Assembly: GCA_937973585.1 (NCBI GenBank)
Contig: CALJKN010000081.1
Location: 1-23,969, forward strand
Origin: an uncultured Helicobacteraceae bacterium
GTDB lineage: Bacteria > Campylobacterota > Campylobacteria > Campylobacterales > UBA6016
Direction: 5' to 3'
DNA length: 23,969 nt
Shown: positions 1 to 6,763 of the stretch, piece after piece
How the letters are laid out: the number at the start of each line of letters is the position of its first letter
Position numbering within the stretch: the stretch's first letter is position 1
Position numbers and translations under genes: made by a program
Notes under the pieces: model-generated
Told to the model about the DNA's origin: nothing
Databases searched by the model: none
Seen by the model: only the letters and a program-made list of their open reading frames with translations

Positions 1-119
1 GCTCAAAAATCAATAGGAAAGATTTTGGGTTAAATTGGAACAAAGCACTTGAAACGGGCGGCTTTGTGGTCGGCGATGAGGTAAAAATGAATATAGAACT
101 AGAGGGGATAGCCAAATAG
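1..119 (+). CDS. YceI-family protein, C-terminal fragment (5' end outside window)
   Basis: The frame beginning at base 3 is open for 38 codons and stops at TAG 117-119. The peptide contains INRKDFGLNWNKALETGG followed by VVGDEVKMNIELE. This is the closing beta-strand pattern of the YceI-like lipocalin-fold family: an asparagine-arginine-x-aspartate-phenylalanine-glycine motif, then a GGxxVGDEVK strand. YceI proteins are usually secreted or periplasmic and bind isoprenoid-type lipids; that role is family knowledge, not visible here. The signal peptide and most of the domain lie outside the window. A hairpin terminator follows directly. The call rests on the short C-terminal motif only. Confidence 0.75.
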   Translation, partial: SKINRKDFGLNWNKALETGGFVVGDEVKMNIELEGIAK

Positions 120-121
120 GC

Positions 122-151
122 TACCCCGCAAGCGGGGTAATCCCCGCTTTT
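122..151 (+). terminator. Rho-independent terminator after the YceI gene
   Basis: GCGGGG (132-137) pairs with CCCCGC (142-147) across a TAAT loop and is followed by TTTT. An overlapping alternative stem pairs TACCCCGC (122-129) with GCGGGGTA (132-139). The T-run lies on the plus-strand side, so the hairpin mainly serves the YceI gene. The convergent minus-strand gene stops at 150-152, so the hairpin may also shield its 3' end, but without a U-run in that direction. Confidence 0.7.
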
Positions 152-470
152 ACATCATGGGTTTATTCCCCTGCCCTCTCGGTGGCTTATCCATCCCGTT
201 CTCCATCCCTTGACTAGGCTCTCTAGGCGGCTTGTTATCGTCCTTGATCTCTCTCATCGCCCCGCCCTCTTTTCTCTTGCATTCACGCAAAGACGCTTGA
301 TCGTTTGCCTTCTCTACACACATCTTAAACTCATTCAAAACGGCTAAACGTTTTGAGGTAATCTCCAGTGCTCTTTTTTTGGCTACATCGAATTTTTCCG
401 GTGCATTTTGCCCCTGAGCAAATACCGACCCTGCAAATACAATACACAATGCTGCAACTATCTTTTTCAT
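150..470 (-). CDS. Small secreted protein of unknown function (106 aa)
   Basis: The start is the ATG at 470. It is preceded by the strong Shine-Dalgarno AAGGAAGG and opens a clear signal peptide (MKKIVAALCIVFAGSVFA, cleavage expected after residue 18). A longer in-frame extension to base 623 runs through the leader and is unlikely to be translated. The mature part is a charged, helical segment with two cysteines about 13 residues apart (in FKMC and RECK), which could form a periplasmic disulfide. The tail is disordered and rich in Pro, Gly and Met, with KPPR occurring twice, ending NKPMM. I do not recognise the family. It is probably periplasmic. A metal or chaperone role suggested by the Met-rich tail would be speculation. 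Confidence 0.75.
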   Translation of the reverse strand: MKKIVAALCIVFAGSVFAQGQNAPEKFDVAKKRALEITSKRLAVLNEFKMCVEKANDQASLRECKRKEGGAMREIKDDNKPPREPSQGMENGMDKPPRGQGNKPMM

Positions 471-634
471 AGCCTTCCTTTTTTTACTTTGATGGATTCT
501 CCAATTTTGAGCTAAGCCCAAAACAAGCAAAGCGCTCGGACGAAAGTCCGTCGGCACTAGCGGTTTTTTACCTTGAAGAGCTTTTTGGGGTTTTTGCCTG
601 CTTGAATAGAATCTTGAAAGCAATATAGATTTTA
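471..634 (-). promoter_or_regulatory. Promoter and long structured leader of the secreted protein gene
   Basis: On the minus strand, TGTAAAAT (extended -10, hexamer 629-634) would start transcription near 621. That leaves about 150 nt of untranslated leader before the ATG at 470. The leader can fold: CGGAC and GTCCG form a hairpin with a TTTC loop (536-549), CGCT and AGCG flank it, and CCCAAAA near 579-585 can pair with TTTTGGG near 508-514. I do not recognise a known riboswitch class. On the plus strand the same hairpin carries a GAAA tetraloop, and a T6 run follows at about 564-569. The stretch could therefore also be an antisense small RNA or an intergenic repeat. No other gene is seen here. 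Confidence 0.4.
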
Positions 635-700
635 CACCTTATCGTTAAAAACGGAATAAAAAATGAATTTAAATTAAGCAAAACATCAAAGGGGCGACAG

Positions 701-1024
701 ATGGGCAAAGAGGTAGACTCTATAAAAATTATAGACTTGCTTAAAAAATATGCTACAAATGATTTTGCTGCATCGGCTCTAGCTTACTATATTGCGGAAA
801 AAATATTTGAAAAAGGGCATCTATACTCAGATATGGGTTTGTCTTCTAGGGTGGAGCTAAACAAACTAATGTCCGAAAACTACCCCAAACTTGCCGCTTT
901 GAGGCCGGATACGAAGCGCTGGAAAAAATATATATTTGACGAAATAGACTCTATAGCTCCGGCATGTTACGATTGCAAAGAGAGCCGAGACTGCTTCAAA
1001 TGTAATTTGTTAGAGATAGGGTGA
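701..1024 (+). CDS. nifQ: NifQ-like nitrogen fixation protein, short form (107 aa)
   Basis: The ATG at 701 follows AAAGGGG at a good distance. The region GHLYSDMGLSSRVEL, then LMSENYPKLAA, then KRWKKYIFDEI matches the remembered NifQ pattern of a xHLWxDLGLxxRxEL helix, LMxxxFPxLAA and the RWKKFFYxQLC signature. A cysteine cluster follows, as in NifQ. NifQ carries an iron-sulfur/molybdenum cluster and delivers Mo for FeMo-cofactor assembly on NifEN; that is family knowledge. Odd points: it is 107 aa against roughly 170-200 aa in classical NifQ. The cysteines read CYDC, five residues, CFKC (C-x2-C-x5-C-x2-C) instead of C-x4-C-x2-C-x5-C, so the first family cysteine is missing and a new last one appears. 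Its position directly upstream of nifA supports the call. Confidence 0.8.
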   Translation: MGKEVDSIKIIDLLKKYATNDFAASALAYYIAEKIFEKGHLYSDMGLSSRVELNKLMSENYPKLAALRPDTKRWKKYIFDEIDSIAPACYDCKESRDCFKCNLLEIG

Positions 1025-1070
1025 TTATAATTTATGCAGAACTTTGGTGATTATTGCTACATTTTTGGGT

Positions 1071-1076
1071 TAAAAT
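1071..1076 (+). promoter_or_regulatory. Putative -10 element for nifA
   Basis: GTTAAAATTC contains a gNTAAAAT core 33 nt before the nifA start, preceded by a T-rich stretch (ATTTTTGGG). No good -35 is visible, which is usual for Campylobacterota sigma-70 promoters. I found no canonical sigma-54 element and no TGT-N10-ACA NifA site in this 84-nt gap. Confidence 0.4.
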
Positions 1077-1108
1077 TCCAAAAATTGTTTGTATACGGGG
1101 CTTAGATT

Positions 1109-2662
1109 ATGGGTGAGCACGGAGCGTTAAACTGTAACGACTGCATAAAGTTAAAAGAGCTTGAGACGCTTTTGGAACTTTCAAGACTACTTATGGGCAA
1201 CCAGACTCTGGAGCAAAAAGCGACGGATTTTTTGAAAACGCTCAAAAGCTACCTGAAGCTAGAGAGATGCTCTATTCACCTTCTCAGCCAAGATAAAAAA
1301 GAGTTAAATATTTTTGCATCGGTAGATTTGACACCGAAGCAAAAAATGCTTGCAAGCTACAAAGTCGGAGAAGGGGCTACGGGTCTAGCCGCCAGCACCA
1401 AAGAGCCGATCGTCATTGAAAACATCCATAGCGATATACTGTTTTTGAATAAAACCGGTGCAAGAAATATAGATGATATCTCGTATATAGCAACCCCAAT
1501 GATAACTGGAGACGAGGTGGCAGGGGTTTTAGGTGTCAGTGTCACAAAAAAAACCGCTCTCGGCTTTGAAGAGTGCATAAACTTTTTAACGATAGTCGGC
1601 TCTTCAATGGCTCAAGCGGTAAAACTTGATTTGGCACACAAAGAGGAGAAAAAAAGACTATCCGAGCAAAACAGCTATTACAAGTCGGAAGTTTTAAAAA
1701 CGGTAGATTTCCAAAATATTATCGGCGAGAGCACCAAGATGAAAGAGGTGTTCAAAATTCTCAAAAAAATTGCCGCCTCGAAAACAACCGTTTTAGTAAG
1801 AGGAGAAACCGGAACCGGCAAGGAGCTAATCGCAGCAGCCCTACATCAAACAAGCAGCCGAAACGAGGGGCCTTTTGTGAAACTCAACTGTGCTGCTATC
1901 CCTGAGAGTCTATTAGAGAGTGAGCTATTTGGGCACGAGAAAGGGGCTTTTACCGATGCAAAAGATATGCGAAAAGGGAGATTTGAGCTAGCCGACAGCG
2001 GAACGCTATTTTTGGATGAGATAGGCGATATCTCCGCATCTTTGCAGGTAAAGCTATTGCGCGTCCTTCAGGAGCAAGAGTTTGAGAGGGTCGGCGGAAG
2101 CAAAACCATAAAAGTAGATGTCAGGGTCGTAGCGGCTACTAATAGAAATCTGGAAGATATGGTTGAAAAAGGGGAGTTTAGGGAGGATTTGTTTTATAGG
2201 CTAAACGTTATCCCTATCCAGCTCCCGCCGCTTAGAGAGAGAGGCAAAGATGTTCTGATGCTGGCAAGTCACTTTTTGTACAAATTCTGCAAGTTACACA
2301 AAAAAGAGATGAATTTTACAGACGAGGCGTTCGGAATATTGCTTGAGTATAAATGGCCGGGAAATATCAGGGAGCTTGAAAATACTATGGAGAGGATAGT
2401 TCTGCTAAACGACAACGGCGAGATAGATAGGGATATGGTCGCCTCCAGTCTGCCCGGAGTATTTGTCAAAGAGAAGTTAGGCTCCCATGTCCAACAAAAA
2501 GATGGTCTAATCACAAAAACAGAGCTAGACGAACTAGAGAAAGAAGCAATCGTGCAAGCACTAAAAGAGTGCGGCGGGATACAGGCCAAAGCAGCTAGAA
2601 AACTGGGTATAACCGTAAGACAAATAGGGTATAAAATACTAAAACACGGAATCGAAATATAA
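1109..2662 (+). CDS. nifA: NifA, sigma-54-dependent activator of nitrogen fixation genes
   Basis: 517 aa with the complete NifA architecture. A GAF sensory domain lies at about 18-175 and a short linker follows. The AAA+ domain spans about 203-430, with Walker A GETGTGKE (232-239), Walker B TLFLDEIGD (299-307) and an arginine-finger region RLNVIPIQLPPLRER. A Fis-type helix-turn-helix lies at about 484-513. The C-terminal ARKLGITVRQIGYKI closely follows the NifA recognition-helix pattern LGMTPRQVAYRI, which separates NifA from NtrC, NorR and other activators. It binds upstream sites and remodels the sigma-54 closed complex at nif promoters. The contact loop at 279-284 reads GAFTDA, not GAFTGA. 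The CX4C interdomain cysteines of oxygen-sensitive rhizobial NifA are absent, but a CNDC pair sits at residues 9-12. The gene follows the nifQ-like gene by 84 nt. Confidence 0.92.
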   Translation: MGEHGALNCNDCIKLKELETLLELSRLLMGNQTLEQKATDFLKTLKSYLKLERCSIHLLSQDKKELNIFASVDLTPKQKMLASYKVGEGATGLAASTKEPIVIENIHSDILFLNKTGARNIDDISYIATPMITGDEVAGVLGVSVTKKTALGFEECINFLTIVGSSMAQAVKLDLAHKEEKKRLSEQNSYYKSEVLKTVDFQNIIGESTKMKEVFKILKKIAASKTTVLVRGETGTGKELIAAALHQTSSRNEGPFVKLNCAAIPESLLESELFGHEKGAFTDAKDMRKGRFELADSGTLFLDEIGDISASLQVKLLRVLQEQEFERVGGSKTIKVDVRVVAATNRNLEDMVEKGEFREDLFYRLNVIPIQLPPLRERGKDVLMLASHFLYKFCKLHKKEMNFTDEAFGILLEYKWPGNIRELENTMERIVLLNDNGEIDRDMVASSLPGVFVKEKLGSHVQQKDGLITKTELDELEKEAIVQALKECGGIQAKAARKLGITVRQIGYKILKHGIEI

Positions 2663-2682
2663 AAAAGTAAGAGCATCTAGGC

Positions 2683-2688
2683 TAAAAT
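2683..2688 (+). promoter_or_regulatory. Putative -10 element for yggT-slt
   Basis: GCTAAAATCG (core TAAAAT at 2683-2688) lies 32 nt before the yggT start. The identical decamer precedes the spermidine-synthase-like gene at 16759-16768. A purine-rich stretch, not a -35, lies upstream. Confidence 0.4.
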
Positions 2689-2720
2689 CGGGATAATAAA
2701 AACCGTTAGACGAGGGATGG

Positions 2721-3017
2721 ATGTTTATACTTAAGACTTTTTTAGAGGCATTCGGCCAAATACTCCATATGGCTCTGAATATCTACATTTGGGTCGTTAT
2801 TATTCAGGCGCTCCTTAGTTGGGTAAGACCCGATCCGTATAATCCTATTGTGCAGATTTTAAACAAGCTCACTATACCTACGTACAATTTTGTAAGACGC
2901 AAGGTTAGAACCGTTTTTAGCGGGGTTGACTTGGCTCCGCTGATTATAGTTTTGGCTTTACAGTTTTTGGATATCTTTTTGGTGAAGACGATAAACCATT
3001 TTGCTGCCGCTATTTAG
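2721..3017 (+). CDS. YggT family integral membrane protein
   Basis: 98 aa with two hydrophobic segments (about residues 12-35 and 70-92) separated by a charged loop. The signature ALLSWVRPDPYNPIVQIL followed by a proline and an R-x-x-R basic stretch, then GVDLAPLIIVLALQFL, is the standard YggT pattern. The family is inner-membrane and has been linked to osmotic tolerance and envelope functions; its molecular activity is not settled. The start at 2721 is supported by GAGGGATGG just upstream. The 3' end overlaps the lytic transglycosylase start by 17 nt, so the two genes are probably co-transcribed and coupled. Confidence 0.88.
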   Translation: MFILKTFLEAFGQILHMALNIYIWVVIIQALLSWVRPDPYNPIVQILNKLTIPTYNFVRRKVRTVFSGVDLAPLIIVLALQFLDIFLVKTINHFAAAI

Positions 3018-4632
3018 CATACTGGCACTCTATGCCACAGCTACTTTTGCAGTGGAGCCGGATGAATTACAAAAAAAACCGTCTGGCTACGCAAAAGATC
3101 TCTTATTATTTGAAGCTGCCAAAGAGTCAACCGATACAAAAGAGGTATACACCGGATATTTTGTCGCTAAAAACCCAAAATCCGGGCATCTAAAACTTTT
3201 AGCATCCAAAACAGGCTCAAAAAACATCTCGACGCTATTGGAGTGTCTGGATGGCGAACCCCAAAAACTCCTAAAAAAAACACCGGAATGCGCTGAACTC
3301 GGGATAAACTACCAAAAAATATCGGATGCCGCTATCGATGATAAAACACTGCCATACAAAATCTCCGAAAAAATAAACGGATATAACAATAAAATTATAA
3401 AACTAAAACTAATCCAAAAAGCCTCCGAAAAAAAACAACTCACGTCCGACGAGCTTTTAGAAATATATTTTGACACCTCTAAAAGTTTTAGACGAAAATT
3501 TTTGGACAGAGACTTATCGGATGAAGAGATAGCAAAAATAACCGGACACCAAAATTTTAAAAGGTTTTTAAAATGGGTTACGTTTGACAGGGAAGCAAAA
3601 AACCTCTCAAAATCATTGGCAAAAATCGACTGCTCACGCACTGAAGATCCAGATGCGTTGTTTTTGCTGGGACTTTTAAAAATCAAAACCTCAAACACCC
3701 AAGCCGGATGCTTTAAAAAATCAGCCTTGATGTCAAAAAAACAGGCCGACAAAGATAGGGGCTTTTTTTGGGAATATCTAGCCGACGGCAACACCGAACA
3801 CCTCCAATATGTAGCCCAAAGCAGGGATTTGAATTTTTACTCCACAATAGCGAAAGAAAAAATAGGGGCGCAAAAAAACAGTTCCGGAATAGTTTTTTTC
3901 GATGAGGACGAACTCTTATCCTGCAAAAATACCCCAAATTACGACGATGCCCCGTTTGTATGGCTCGAATACAGATCAAAACTCAAAACATATCAAAAAA
4001 GTGAACTTACAAAGTTACTGTCCGATTATTCGTGCAAACAAAACGGAGCGCTCTATATAGCAGGATTAGAGAGAAAAGAGGGGTATAAAAAAGATTATTT
4101 CCCTATTTTGTATAAACGGGCATTCGTATCTCTTCCACCGTATCGTAAAGCCTTATACCATGCAATAGCGAGGCAGGAGAGTTTTTTCGTTCCCGGTGTT
4201 GTGAGTAGCGCATATGCGGTCGGAGTGATGCAGATAATACCGGAACTTGGCGGGGAACTGGCTCAAAAACATGGGGAAAGCCTTAAAATAAAAGAACTAT
4301 TTGAGCCGGATAAAAATATCAGGTATGCCTCCTCGCACTTCAAATGGCTTGAGGATATGGTTGCCCACCCTACCCTGATAGCGGTGTCATACAACGCCGG
4401 ATACGGTTTTTTCAAAAGGATAGAGAGGGAGGGGCTTTTTGGTTTCAAGGACACGGATAAGCTAAGATATGAACCCTACTGGTCTATTGAAAACATCCCT
4501 TACGATGAGACCAGAGAGTATGCCAAAAAAGTTACATTAAACTATGCCGTGTATTCGGAGTATTTCAACCCAAATGCCGAAAACTCACTACTATCTATCG
4601 TTGAAAATTTAGTACGGTCTCGCCGCCGCTGA
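3001..4632 (+). CDS. Soluble-type lytic murein transglycosylase (SLT domain)
   Basis: 543 aa. The most likely start is the TTG at 3001, inside the 3' end of yggT. It opens a signal peptide (MLPLFSILALYATATFA). Residues about 20-370 form a helical region resembling the superhelical U/L domains of Slt70. The C-terminal catalytic domain begins near 380. HAIARQESF carries the catalytic glutamate (E393), followed by AYAVGVMQIIP, where the family usually has SxAGAxGLMQIMP. Then come VSYNAGYG and a long C-terminal helix, typical of GH23 enzymes. It would cleave the MurNAc-GlcNAc bond in the periplasm with formation of 1,6-anhydroMurNAc. Its 3' end overlaps the convergent lipoprotein gene by 38 nt. 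Confidence 0.87.
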   Translation: MLPLFSILALYATATFAVEPDELQKKPSGYAKDLLLFEAAKESTDTKEVYTGYFVAKNPKSGHLKLLASKTGSKNISTLLECLDGEPQKLLKKTPECAELGINYQKISDAAIDDKTLPYKISEKINGYNNKIIKLKLIQKASEKKQLTSDELLEIYFDTSKSFRRKFLDRDLSDEEIAKITGHQNFKRFLKWVTFDREAKNLSKSLAKIDCSRTEDPDALFLLGLLKIKTSNTQAGCFKKSALMSKKQADKDRGFFWEYLADGNTEHLQYVAQSRDLNFYSTIAKEKIGAQKNSSGIVFFDEDELLSCKNTPNYDDAPFVWLEYRSKLKTYQKSELTKLLSDYSCKQNGALYIAGLERKEGYKKDYFPILYKRAFVSLPPYRKALYHAIARQESFFVPGVVSSAYAVGVMQIIPELGGELAQKHGESLKIKELFEPDKNIRYASSHFKWLEDMVAHPTLIAVSYNAGYGFFKRIEREGLFGFKDTDKLRYEPYWSIENIPYDETREYAKKVTLNYAVYSEYFNPNAENSLLSIVENLVRSRRR

Positions 4633-5101
4633 TATTTTTTAGAGCCAATGAAATTGTTTTATCGGCTTTTATTTTTTCAAAAGAGACAAGATAGTATCTA
4701 CTCCACTCGTCCGTTAGGGGCATTTTCTTATAGAGCGGATCATTCTCTTTTTTCACTATCTCGGATATTTTTACCGGAGCCGTATCGCCCTCTTTTTGCA
4801 AAGAGAGTTTAAAATCCGGATTCATAAGTCCCCTTTTTTCCATTGCATCGTAATCATTCGGGATATATACCCCTACAAAAAAATAATCTTTGTCGGAATA
4901 CTCATTTGGATAAAGGGGGTTTAGATAAGTAACCGTAATTTTGGCTTTTGTCTCCAAAGAGCTTACAATCTGTCCGCTTTTCGTATGCAAAACAGCCTTT
5001 TCATAGGAGTCGTCTTTTTTAAACATCTCCATTGCATTATAGTGGTGGCAACCGGAGAGAACGAAAATTGCACATATATAAAAAAATAATTTTTTGACCA
5101 T
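4595..5101 (-). CDS. Putative lipoprotein of unknown function (168 aa)
   Basis: The N-terminus is a lipoprotein signal: MVKK, a hydrophobic core, and the lipobox LSGC with the lipidated cysteine at residue 18. An AAGGA Shine-Dalgarno precedes the ATG. The mature protein of about 150 aa looks beta-rich with strands such as KAKITVTYLNPLYP and YYLVSFEKIKADKTISLAL, plus a conserved-looking YFFVGVYIPNDYD stretch. This suggests a small beta-sandwich anchored in the inner or outer membrane. I do not recognise a named family. It converges with the transglycosylase gene and diverges from the tandem-paralogue operon. Confidence 0.75.
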   Translation of the reverse strand: MVKKLFFYICAIFVLSGCHHYNAMEMFKKDDSYEKAVLHTKSGQIVSSLETKAKITVTYLNPLYPNEYSDKDYFFVGVYIPNDYDAMEKRGLMNPDFKLSLQKEGDTAPVKISEIVKKENDPLYKKMPLTDEWSRYYLVSFEKIKADKTISLALKNISGGETVLNFQR

Positions 5102-5125
5102 TTGATTTTTCCTTATTAAAGTATT

Positions 5126-5163
5126 ATTTTACAAAAGGAAGACTTACAAAAAAATGGTAAAAT
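5126..5163. promoter_or_regulatory. Divergent -10 elements between the lipoprotein gene and paralogue A
   Basis: The minus strand carries TGTAAAAT (hexamer 5126-5131), placed for the lipoprotein gene starting at 5101. The plus strand carries GGTAAAAT (hexamer 5158-5163), 34 nt before the start at 5198. The plus element lies within the palindrome GGTAAAATTACC (5156-5167). No -35 is evident for either. The plus-strand gene has no clear Shine-Dalgarno before its ATG. Confidence 0.4.
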
Positions 5164-5197
5164 TACCGCCAAAATATTTAGACACAAACGGTTTAAA

Positions 5198-6751
5198 ATG
5201 ACTAATCTTGAAAGCATTAAAAGTTTTTTGGCAAATGTACGTGAACAGGACAATTTTGAATTTACCGAAAACGGTATTATGAGGTTTGGTGCCGAGCTCT
5301 CCGAAATGCTTTTGGAGTCCGTTGCTGCAATCAGAGACGATCATAAAAAAGAGAGACTCAGAGGGGTAATAAAAGACGTATTTGAGCTTGGCGACAAAGA
5401 TGTAGTTATTTTCAAACAAGGCGAAATCTTTATTAAGCACTTTGATCAGGAGGCGACAAATCAACTCCAAATCAACAAAAAAGTCAAAGACGCAATTATT
5501 GCGCTTATAGAGGAGAAAAAATACACCGAAGCCGAAGACACCACTACGATCCCGCTAAACGGTATATCGGAAAGCGTAGGCATCAGCATATCCGATCTGA
5601 CTCCGGCAAGCAAAGAGGATATAAAGCAAAAACTGAAAAAACAAATAGGTCTTGCCGATAAAGACCTTGTCTTGTTTTTGAACGACAAAATTATCATCAA
5701 ACAGGTCAAGCAGGCAGAAGAGCCGGAGGTTATCCTAAAGCCTACTACAAAACAAAAAAAAAGAACAGCTCCGGTAGACCGTAGTGAAATGTCAGAGCTT
5801 AGGGAGTCTATATTTGAAAGTTATGAAGCCGAAGAAGAGATGATGGGTGAGGTCATAGAGCAGGCCGCAGAGACGGAGTTTGACTATAGCTCTTTTACAT
5901 ACGATCAGTTTGTGGGCTCATATGAGGAGAAAATAAAACAGGCGATAATGAATTTTTTGAACGAAAATCTATCCGAAGATGCCGAAAAGCTGGAGAAGTT
6001 AACTGCCGTTTTATTCAAAGACTACTGGTTGCTAGTTCACACCAAGTTGTCGTTTAAAATGCTAGACATGGTGGGAAGAAGAGAGAGAAACGTGGAGACG
6101 TTTCTTAGAAACTACTCCGGCGAGATAGAGGTAGACTCAAACAAAAACAAACTAAAGCAACCGGAGATACTCGATCAAAGCGGAATGAGATGGAATGTTC
6201 CGGCGATCATAAACGTAACGATGCAAAGACGTAAAACGCTTGATACGATAGATCAAAAGCAAAAATTGGTTGAAACCATAAAAGGACAGATTACCCATTT
6301 TTACGCAGAGATAGACGGAGTAAACGACGAGCTCGCAAAAATCAGAGAAGAGCTAGCCGAGGCTACTAGAATCGAGGAAGAGTTGACGGCAATGGACAAT
6401 GAACTTAATAACGATATACAAGAGCTAAGAGAGATACTTAAAAACACAAAAGAAGAGTACAAAGAAGAGGTGCATACCAAAATCAGGGAAAAAAGTATAA
6501 CCCTCAAAAGACTCGTAATCCAAGAGGAGAATGCGTTTGCAAACAAAAAAAAGCTAGAACAGCAACTAAAAATAACGTCTCAAAAAACCGATAAACTCAA
6601 ATTTGAGATCTCGAAACTCCAAGGGAGACAAAAAGACGAGGAAGAGAGGATAAAACAGTTTATCAAATCCTTTAAAGAGGCAGAGAAAAAATACGACTCC
6701 CTCGTAGAGGCATTGGCTCTCACACTAACAAAGCGAAAGACTAAAATATAA
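5198..6751 (+). CDS. Conserved coiled-coil protein, tandem paralogue A (unknown function, 517 aa)
   Basis: I do not recognise this family. It has no signal peptide or membrane segment, so it is probably cytoplasmic. The N-terminal 170 residues contain two copies of a short helix-strand-strand unit. Copy 1 (about 52-82) reads FELGDKDVVIFKQGEIFIKHF. Copy 2 (about 140-170) reads IGLADKDLVLFLNDKIIIKQV. A charged linker (about 172-200) leads to a helical middle domain and a conserved block around residues 305-345 (YSGEIEVD, QPEILDQSGMRW, VPAIINVTMQRRK). From about 350 to 500 the sequence is a long heptad-like coiled coil rich in Glu, Lys and Leu. It ends in a basic tail (KRKTKI), nearly the same as in the downstream paralogue. 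Paralogue B follows after 12 nt. Confidence 0.85.
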   Translation: MTNLESIKSFLANVREQDNFEFTENGIMRFGAELSEMLLESVAAIRDDHKKERLRGVIKDVFELGDKDVVIFKQGEIFIKHFDQEATNQLQINKKVKDAIIALIEEKKYTEAEDTTTIPLNGISESVGISISDLTPASKEDIKQKLKKQIGLADKDLVLFLNDKIIIKQVKQAEEPEVILKPTTKQKKRTAPVDRSEMSELRESIFESYEAEEEMMGEVIEQAAETEFDYSSFTYDQFVGSYEEKIKQAIMNFLNENLSEDAEKLEKLTAVLFKDYWLLVHTKLSFKMLDMVGRRERNVETFLRNYSGEIEVDSNKNKLKQPEILDQSGMRWNVPAIINVTMQRRKTLDTIDQKQKLVETIKGQITHFYAEIDGVNDELAKIREELAEATRIEEELTAMDNELNNDIQELREILKNTKEEYKEEVHTKIREKSITLKRLVIQEENAFANKKKLEQQLKITSQKTDKLKFEISKLQGRQKDEEERIKQFIKSFKEAEKKYDSLVEALALTLTKRKTKI

Positions 6752-6763
6752 AAAACCGGCATT

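Noticed and set aside
471..623. N-terminal extension of the secreted protein frame to base 623
   Set aside because: It would bury the signal peptide 51 residues in, and a strong Shine-Dalgarno sits just before the ATG at 470. The extension reads through hairpin sequence.
1046..1057. Possible sigma-54 promoter before nifA (TGGTGATTATTGCT)
   Set aside because: The GG and GC are separated by 8 bases, but sigma-54 elements need 10. The gNTAAAAT core at 1071 is a better candidate.
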